DNA of 64,000 nucleotides from Aquimarina intermedia (GTDB lineage: Bacteria; Bacteroidota; Bacteroidia; Flavobacteriales; Flavobacteriaceae). This document shows positions 58,185-64,000 of the stretch, one piece after another. Both the position numbers and the translations under genes were made by a program. The stretch is from assembly GCF_008124785.1 (NCBI RefSeq), contig NZ_VNHU01000005.1:62001-126000 (forward strand). The letters are read 5' to 3'. Every line of letters begins with the position of its first letter. Position 1 is the stretch's first letter. The notes under the pieces are model-generated. The model searched no databases. It was not told the origin of the DNA and saw nothing but the letters and a program-made list of their open reading frames with translations.

Positions 58185-59948
58185 ATGGCAGAGCAATCAG
58201 GAAAGGCATTTGATTTTAAATTATTTCAACGATTAATTAGTTATACGAATCCTTATCGTCTAACATTTTATTTTGTTGGGCTATCCGCAATTTTACTTTC
58301 GGTAGTCACGGTACTGAGACCGTATATTCTTCAGATTACCATTGATGAAAGCATCATCCCTAAAGATAACGATTTGTTATTTTATTATATAGCACTCATG
58401 TTTGGGATTTTGATGTTGGAGGTGATTTTTCAATTTCTCTTTATATTTTTTGCAAATTGGTTGGGACAACAAGTAGTTCGTGACTTACGGATCAATCTTT
58501 TTGGTCATATGATAGCGTTCAAAAAGCAATATTATGATCAATCTGCGGTAGGACGTTTAGTTACCAGAGCGGTGAGCGATATAGAAACCATTTCGAGTAT
58601 TTTTAGCCAGGGATTGTTTATGATCATCAGCGATTTACTCAAAATGCTTGTCATTATGGGATTCATGTTGTATCAAAGTTGGGAACTAGCTTTGATTGTT
58701 TTTTCCATACTCCCATTGATTCTTTACGCCACCAGAGTATTTCAGAAAAAAATGAAATCTGCTTTTGAAGAAGTAAGAACTCAGGTATCCAACCTTAACT
58801 CTTTTGTTCAAGAGCGTATAACTGGTATGAAAATAGTTCAGTTATTTACACGTGAAGAAACAGAATACCAGCGATTCAAGTCCATAAATGAAAAGCATAG
58901 AAAAGCATGGGTTAAAACCGTTTGGTATAATTCAATATTCTTTCCTATAGCAGAAATGTCTAGTTCAATAACAATAGGACTCATTGTTTGGTTTGGGGGG
59001 TTACAGGCAGCACAAGGTGATGGACTAAGTCTAGGTATCGTTATTGCATTTATTGAACTTGCTCAGATGCTTTTTCGCCCGCTACGTCAAATAGCAGATA
59101 AGTTCAATACGCTTCAAATGGGAATGGTAGCTGCTAATCGGGTTTTTAAAATCCTTGATACAGAATCTCGGATCATAAACGACGGCACGAAAATTATTGA
59201 AGCGTTAAAAGGAGATATTAGATTTGAGAATGTACGATTTAGTTATGTTAAGGATGAAGAGGTTTTAAAAGGAGTTTCTTTTAAAGTTAAGCATGGAGAA
59301 ACTGTTGCAATTGTAGGAGCTACCGGTGCCGGAAAATCCACTATTATCAACTTGTTGAGTAGATTCTATGAAATTGACGGAGGATCTATCTATATTGATC
59401 AAGTAGATATTACTAAAATTAATTTAAAATCACTGCGTGATAATATTGCTTTGGTATTGCAAGACGTATTTTTATTTGCAGATACTATTCTGAATAACAT
59501 AACACTTTACAACCCTGAGATTAGTGAAGAGGATGTTATAGCTGCAGCCAAACAAATAGGAATTCATGATTTTATCATGACGCTTCCAAGTGGTTACCAT
59601 TATAATGTTAAAGAACGTGGAGCGATGTTATCGTCAGGTCAGAGGCAATTGATTTCTTTTTTGAGAGCCTATGTTAGTGATCCCGGTATCTTAGTATTGG
59701 ATGAGGCTACCTCTTCAATAGACTCGCACAGTGAACAGTTAATTCAAGATGCAACAAATAAAATTACTCAAGGGCGAACTTCTATCGTTATTGCTCACAG
59801 ATTAGCTACGATCAGAAAAGCGGATACAATCATCGTGATGGATCAAGGTAAAATTGTGGAACAAGGAAGTCATGATGAATTACTTACGATCGATCAGGGA
59901 TATTATAAAAATTTATACGATGTTCAATTTGCAACTGTTTTGGAGTAA
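58185..59948 (+). CDS. ABC exporter, fused permease and ATPase (MsbA-like)
   Basis: 587 residues. Six-helix membrane domain (about 20-310), then ATPase with Walker A GATGAGKS (378-385), signature LSSGQ (482-486), Walker B ILVLDE (502-507) and the His switch in VIAHRL. It is a half-transporter that works as a dimer and should export a lipid or drug-like compound; the substrate is not known. Its ATG directly follows the truA stop with no gap, so it is on the same transcript. Confidence 0.92.
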   Translation: MAEQSGKAFDFKLFQRLISYTNPYRLTFYFVGLSAILLSVVTVLRPYILQITIDESIIPKDNDLLFYYIALMFGILMLEVIFQFLFIFFANWLGQQVVRDLRINLFGHMIAFKKQYYDQSAVGRLVTRAVSDIETISSIFSQGLFMIISDLLKMLVIMGFMLYQSWELALIVFSILPLILYATRVFQKKMKSAFEEVRTQVSNLNSFVQERITGMKIVQLFTREETEYQRFKSINEKHRKAWVKTVWYNSIFFPIAEMSSSITIGLIVWFGGLQAAQGDGLSLGIVIAFIELAQMLFRPLRQIADKFNTLQMGMVAANRVFKILDTESRIINDGTKIIEALKGDIRFENVRFSYVKDEEVLKGVSFKVKHGETVAIVGATGAGKSTIINLLSRFYEIDGGSIYIDQVDITKINLKSLRDNIALVLQDVFLFADTILNNITLYNPEISEEDVIAAAKQIGIHDFIMTLPSGYHYNVKERGAMLSSGQRQLISFLRAYVSDPGILVLDEATSSIDSHSEQLIQDATNKITQGRTSIVIAHRLATIRKADTIIVMDQGKIVEQGSHDELLTIDQGYYKNLYDVQFATVLE

Positions 59949-59952
59949 GTAT

Positions 59953-60729
59953 CTAAATAAGCTCTTTTTTTAATTTTTCATTGAGTTCATCCAGTGTTTC
60001 AAATTTTATGAATTCTCCATTCTTTACGTACGAGATTTGGCCGGTTTCTTCACTCACAATTAAAGCTACTGCATCAGTTTTTTCGGTAATTCCTAAAGCT
60101 GCTCTATGCCTCAAACCGTAGCGTAGGGGGATATCTCTGTCATTGGTTACGGGTAGAATCACACGCGTTGCTGTGATCTTGTTGTCCTCAATAATCATAG
60201 CCCCATCGTGCAATGTGCTATTTTTATAAAAGATGCTTAGTATAATCGGTGTGTTCAATTTGATGTCCATTACATCGCCAGAGGTTTTGACAAAATCTAA
60301 GGAGGTACTGCGTTTAATTACAATAATGGCTCCTGTATGGGTCTTACTCATATTTTTGCATGCAGCAAGAATAGAATTGATATCCGTTAAGCTCTCTTCT
60401 GGAGCGTCTCTCATGAATTTTAAGGTTCTTAAAAACTTGCGCCTTCTTCCGAAATTAGTAGAACCAATCATTAAAAGAAATTTTCTTATTTCTTGCTGAA
60501 AAACCACGATAAGTGCAAACATTCCCACCCCGATGAATTCACCTAAAACACTACTCAACATTTCCATGGCTAATAATTGTGTCAATTTCCAAACCAAGTA
60601 AATCATCACAATTCCGATAAAAATATTGATTGCTGCTGTTCCTTTTACTAGCTTATAGATATAGTATAATAGAAATGCAACCAGTACGATGTCAACTATA
60701 TCAAGTATTCTTAGGTTTATTATGTCCAA
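59953..60729 (-). CDS. cdaA: Diadenylate cyclase CdaA (c-di-AMP synthase)
   Basis: 258 residues. Three transmembrane helices (about 10-85) anchor the DisA_N cyclase domain (100-240), with catalytic motifs DGA (175-177) and RHR (207-209). It makes c-di-AMP from two ATP, a messenger for potassium, osmotic and envelope control. It is 30 nt after folP and co-transcribed. Its stop is 4 nt from the convergent ABC gene stop. Confidence 0.95.
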   Translation of the reverse strand: MDIINLRILDIVDIVLVAFLLYYIYKLVKGTAAINIFIGIVMIYLVWKLTQLLAMEMLSSVLGEFIGVGMFALIVVFQQEIRKFLLMIGSTNFGRRRKFLRTLKFMRDAPEESLTDINSILAACKNMSKTHTGAIIVIKRSTSLDFVKTSGDVMDIKLNTPIILSIFYKNSTLHDGAMIIEDNKITATRVILPVTNDRDIPLRYGLRHRAALGITEKTDAVALIVSEETGQISYVKNGEFIKFETLDELNEKLKKELI

Positions 60730-60759
60730 TCCAAAGATGTTTTTGTAAAAATATGAAAT

Positions 60760-61608
60760 TTAATTTTTAAAGGCATTTAGAAGCGTAATACATTCTTTAG
60801 CCTCAGCTACATCATGTACTCTTAAAATTGAAGCGCCTTGAAGTAAGGCAATCGTATTAAGACATGTGGTACCGTTAAGTGCTTCTTGCGGTGTTTTATC
60901 TAGAGTCTTGTATATCATCGATTTTCTTGAGAGCCCTGCTAATACTGGGGCATTAAGCGACTGAAAAAGATTCATCTGCTTCAAAATCTCAAAATTATAA
61001 GAATTATTTTTAGCGAATCCGAAGCCTGGATCAATTATAATATCACTTATCTGATACTTACGTGCCTCGGCGATCCGATATGAAAAGTATGATTTCATTT
61101 CAATAATCACATTCTCATAAACTGCATTGGATGCCATGGTTTGCGGACTACCTTTCATATGCATCATGATGTAAGGAACTTTTAATTTTCCGACAACTGG
61201 TATCATTTCTATGTCCAACATACCTGCCGAAATATCATTAACGAGTGCTGCTCCTGCCTCAATTGCTTTTTTTGCAACTGCACTTCTAAAGGTGTCTATT
61301 GAAATTAAAATTTCTGGAAACTTCTTTGTAAGAATATCAATAATCGGAAGTACTCTTTTTAACTCCTCATCCACCGTAATATTGGTTGCCCCCGGTCGTG
61401 ATGAGTAACCTCCCAAGTCAATAAAAGTTGCACCCTCACTCAACATGCCTTCGGTGTGATTCAGGATGTCGTTTACATCTTTGTGCTTACCGCCGTCATA
61501 AAATGAATCCGGGGTAAGATTAAGAATGCCCATAACTTTGGGAGTTGATAAATCCACCAATGTGCCTTTACAATTGAGAGTATAATTCAACTTTTGAGTT
61601 GGTATCAT
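60760..61608 (-). CDS. folP: Dihydropteroate synthase
   Basis: 282 residues. MGILNLTPDSFYDGGK, GYSSRPGA, SIDTFRSAVA, INDISAGM and DPGFGFAK are the family motifs. It joins 4-aminobenzoate to the pterin in folate synthesis and is the sulfonamide target. First gene of the folP-cdaA pair; the grouping is common in this phylum. Confidence 0.96.
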   Translation of the reverse strand: MIPTQKLNYTLNCKGTLVDLSTPKVMGILNLTPDSFYDGGKHKDVNDILNHTEGMLSEGATFIDLGGYSSRPGATNITVDEELKRVLPIIDILTKKFPEILISIDTFRSAVAKKAIEAGAALVNDISAGMLDIEMIPVVGKLKVPYIMMHMKGSPQTMASNAVYENVIIEMKSYFSYRIAEARKYQISDIIIDPGFGFAKNNSYNFEILKQMNLFQSLNAPVLAGLSRKSMIYKTLDKTPQEALNGTTCLNTIALLQGASILRVHDVAEAKECITLLNAFKN

Positions 61609-61700
61609 GGAGAGCTATTTTAAAATCTATACTTTAGTACTTACATTTATGCTATATCGCTTTAGTAACTAAACGAATTTCTGTTTAACTTAAGAGTAGT

Positions 61701-61708
61701 CAAAAGTA
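61701..61708 (-). promoter_or_regulatory. Candidate -7 box of folP-cdaA (TACTTTTG)
   Basis: An exact TAnnTTTG match on the minus strand, about 92 nt before the folP ATG. No convincing -33 TTG nearby. Confidence 0.5.
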
Positions 61709-61783
61709 ATTTTCAGTTATTTTGTCGATAATTTGGCATAATTGCTTTAATAACGCGAAATTTACGCAAAATAGAAGAACAAA

Positions 61784-62329
61784 ATGCAGGATACCTCCAG
61801 TCAATACGATATAATTGTAGCCCAATGCCGTGATTTATTTACCAAAAAAATGCAAGATTACGGAAGCGCATGGCGAATTTTAAGATTACCTTCTCTCACT
61901 GACCAAATATTTATTAAAGCACAACGCATTCGAAGTCTTCAAGAAAACGAAACTCAAAAAATCGAGGAGAATGAAGTAGCCGAATTTATTGGCATTGTTA
62001 ATTATAGTATTATGGCCTTAATACAGATTGAAAGGGGTATTGCTACCCAACCTGATCTTTCAGCAAAAGATGCTATAGAGCTTTATAATAAACATATCGG
62101 GATAACCAAGCAGCTCATGTTGGATAAAAATCATGACTATGGAGAGGCATGGAGAGAAATGCGGGTGAGTTCACTAACGGATTTGATCTTACAAAAATTA
62201 CTACGGGTCAAACAAATCGAAGATAATCAGGGTAAAACTGTCGTGAGCGAAGGGATCGACGCAAATTATCAGGACATGATTAATTATTCTATTTTTGCTA
62301 TGATTCATCTTGAGGCTCATAAAAAGTAA
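61784..62329 (+). CDS. DUF1599 protein with two tandem repeats of the domain
   Basis: 181 residues. The domain occurs twice: repeat 1 at about 12-84 (KKMQDYGSAWRILRLPSLTD, then NYSIMALIQIE) and repeat 2 at about 103-178 (DKNHDYGEAWREMRVSSLTD, then NYSIFAMIHLE). DUF1599 is counted among the nucleotide-modification-associated domains; the reaction is unknown. It is divergent from folP with a 175-nt gap. Confidence 0.88.
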   Translation: MQDTSSQYDIIVAQCRDLFTKKMQDYGSAWRILRLPSLTDQIFIKAQRIRSLQENETQKIEENEVAEFIGIVNYSIMALIQIERGIATQPDLSAKDAIELYNKHIGITKQLMLDKNHDYGEAWREMRVSSLTDLILQKLLRVKQIEDNQGKTVVSEGIDANYQDMINYSIFAMIHLEAHKK

Positions 62330-62385
62330 CGAGTTATTGATGAAAAATGGATCTAATCCTAACAATTTAAAATTAAATAAAGATA

Positions 62386-63498
62386 ATGAAGATACTTGTT
62401 CATATTTCACGAATTATAGTCGGTGTATTATTTATATTTTCAGGGTTTATAAAACTTAATGATCCATTAGGATTTTCATACAAACTGCAAGAATATTTTG
62501 ACGCTAATGTACTTGGCTTAGAATTTTTAATTCCTTTTGCGCTTTTAATAGCAATTTTTCTGGTGATTTTTGAAATACTTGTAGGAGTAACTTTATTATT
62601 AGGGTATCTTAAGAAAGTAACACTTTGGTCACTTATGGGTATGATTGTGTTCTTCACTTTCTTAACTTTCTATTCTGCATATTTTAATAAAGTAACAGAT
62701 TGTGGTTGTTTTGGGGATGCCATTCCGTTAACTCCATGGGAGTCGTTTATCAAAGACGTTATACTCTTGGTGTTCATAATTGTTCTATTTGTGGGTAAAA
62801 AGTATATTCAACCTATTGGGGCGGTAGCTTCACATAAGTGGATCGTTTTTGTATGTTTTACGCTATGCTTAGGCTTTGGTTATTATGTTTTGATGCATCT
62901 ACCTTGGTTGGATTTCAGACCATATAAAATTGGGGTCAATATTGAAGAAGCGATGCAAACTCCTGATGGCGCTCCTGAGGCTGAATTGGCGTACCATTGG
63001 AAATTCAGATCCAATGGAGAAGATCATATAATTACTACATCCGGAAGCTATCCATCTTTCTCCGGGGAATTTATTTCAGTCGATACAGAGACAATTTCTG
63101 AAGGTTACGTGCCTCCAATTCATGATTTTTCAATTGAAAAAGATGGGGTAGATTATACGAAGCAGTTTTTAAACGAAGACAAATTACTGGTTATCGTTAT
63201 GTACAATCTGCTTAAGAGTGAAAAACAAGGCATGAAAAAAATAAATACATTAGTTAAGGATGCTCAACAAGCCGGATATAAAGTTATAGGTCTGTCAGCA
63301 TCCATATCAGATCAAATAATGGAGGCTAAACAAGCTTTTAAATTTGATTTAGATTTTTATAGCGTAGATGAGACAGCCTTAAAAACAATAGTGCGCTCCA
63401 ATCCTGGAATACTTAGATTACAACGAGGTACAATTAAGCAAAAACTGCATTGGAACGACAGTGATGAACTCAATTTTGAAACTAACGGTGAAGATTAA
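62386..63498 (+). CDS. DoxX-like membrane protein, BT_3928-type
   Basis: 370 residues. The N-terminal half has four or five hydrophobic segments, with the DoxX-like start RIIVGVLFIFSGFIKLNDP and the motif DCGCFGDAI. The C-terminal half (about 190-370) looks like a thioredoxin-like domain facing outwards, but without a CxxC pair at the expected place (VIVMYNLLKSEKQG). It may take part in redox or transport work; the role is unknown. It precedes an ABC permease by 6 nt. Confidence 0.75.
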   Translation: MKILVHISRIIVGVLFIFSGFIKLNDPLGFSYKLQEYFDANVLGLEFLIPFALLIAIFLVIFEILVGVTLLLGYLKKVTLWSLMGMIVFFTFLTFYSAYFNKVTDCGCFGDAIPLTPWESFIKDVILLVFIIVLFVGKKYIQPIGAVASHKWIVFVCFTLCLGFGYYVLMHLPWLDFRPYKIGVNIEEAMQTPDGAPEAELAYHWKFRSNGEDHIITTSGSYPSFSGEFISVDTETISEGYVPPIHDFSIEKDGVDYTKQFLNEDKLLVIVMYNLLKSEKQGMKKINTLVKDAQQAGYKVIGLSASISDQIMEAKQAFKFDLDFYSVDETALKTIVRSNPGILRLQRGTIKQKLHWNDSDELNFETNGED

Positions 63499-63504
63499 AA
63501 AAAT

Positions 63505-64000
63505 ATGTATAAGTATTTATCCAAGTTCGGTTATGCGTTATTAACGCTTTTTGGCGTTGTGACCGTGATTTTTTTCCTATTCACTATTCTTCCCGGTGAT
63601 CCTGCACAAATGATGTTGGGTCAAAATGAAACCGAAGAACAGTTGCAAAATGTGAGAAAAAAATATGGCTTCGATCAACCTCTAGGAGTACAATACCTAT
63701 ATTATCTCAACGATTTGTCCCCATTATCTTTCCATAATAAAGAAGAGGACGCTTTTACATTTTATAATACCAGTAAATATTCAGGAACCGTACTTGTGGA
63801 TCTTGACGAAATTCAAATAGTGCTTAAATTACCTTACCTACGAGAATCCTTTCAGAAAAATGGAAAAAAGGTAAGTCAGGTTATTAAAGAAACTTTACCT
63901 AATACTGCTTTGCTAGCAGTGTCGGCTATCAGTATAGCGATAATATTCGGAGTAATTTTTGGGATTATCAGCACCTTAACCAAAAATAGGTGGCCGGATC
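63505..64000 (+). CDS. Peptide-type ABC transporter permease (3' end missing)
   Basis: 165 codons are visible up to the window end with no stop. It starts MYKYLSKFGYALLTLFGVV, has a first transmembrane helix, then TILPGDPAQMMLGQN and QLGVQYL-like QPLGVQYLYYL, as in the DppB/OppB permeases. A long insert (about 70-110) before the second helix region is larger than in E. coli DppB. Probably part of an oligopeptide or nickel importer continuing downstream. Confidence 0.85.
   Translation, partial: MYKYLSKFGYALLTLFGVVTVIFFLFTILPGDPAQMMLGQNETEEQLQNVRKKYGFDQPLGVQYLYYLNDLSPLSFHNKEEDAFTFYNTSKYSGTVLVDLDEIQIVLKLPYLRESFQKNGKKVSQVIKETLPNTALLAVSAISIAIIFGVIFGIISTLTKNRWPD

Overview
The window looks like chromosomal core DNA of a member of the Flavobacteriaceae (Bacteroidota), probably marine; genus not determinable, Aquimarina-like is only a guess. 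Evidence: AT-rich DNA, two SusC/SusD outer-membrane pairs, Bacteroidota promoter boxes (TAnnTTTG) ahead of many genes, start sites without Shine-Dalgarno motifs, a Rho factor with a long disordered insertion, lineage-specific families (DUF5723, DUF4293, DUF1599, BT_3928-like), and a fused str-S10-spc-alpha ribosomal locus with no tuf gene between fusA and rpsJ.

Layout. 1-6229: end of a HAD nucleotidase, three secreted/outer-membrane proteins of unknown role in one transcript, rarA, a rhomboid protease and rlmB. 6230-19473: accessory region on the minus strand with an orphan secreted protein, a SusC-SusD pair, about 1.5 kb without genes, and a second operon SusC-SusD-surface lipoprotein. 19876-37228: ribosomal superoperon rpsL to rplQ including fusA, secY, infA and rpoA; rpmD and rpmJ are short genes that are easily missed. 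37249-43784: carA, eno, gltA, two guanidino-modifying hydrolases (DDAH-like and CtlX-like) and an Rrf2 regulator. 43781-51508: a CpcT/CpeT-like lipoprotein, a DUF2867 oxidoreductase, a small unknown, argS, a SYLF protein, ffh and folD. 51969-64000: an SH3/alanine-rich secreted protein, msrA, rho, DUF4293, a phosphoesterase, truA with an ABC exporter, folP-cdaA (c-di-AMP synthesis), DUF1599, a DoxX-like protein and the start of a peptide-type ABC permease cut by the window end.

How it fits together. Most of the window is information processing (translation, SRP, Rho, tRNA charging and modification) plus central metabolism. The accessory part is nutrient import by two TonB-dependent SusCD systems of unknown substrate. 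No CRISPR array, insertion sequence, tRNA, rRNA or phage gene was seen.

The most interesting signals are non-coding. Within the ribosomal locus almost all genes are 0-25 nt apart, but the four internal gaps that are longer (before rplC, rpsH, rpsD and rplQ) each hold a strong inverted repeat, and two look like attenuators with a T-run. The gap before rpmJ instead holds a promoter. These gaps are candidate ribosomal-protein leader RNAs. The two susC genes share an almost identical 5' leader, and several housekeeping genes have the -7 box so close to the ATG that their mRNAs may be leaderless. No clearly new multi-gene system was found.
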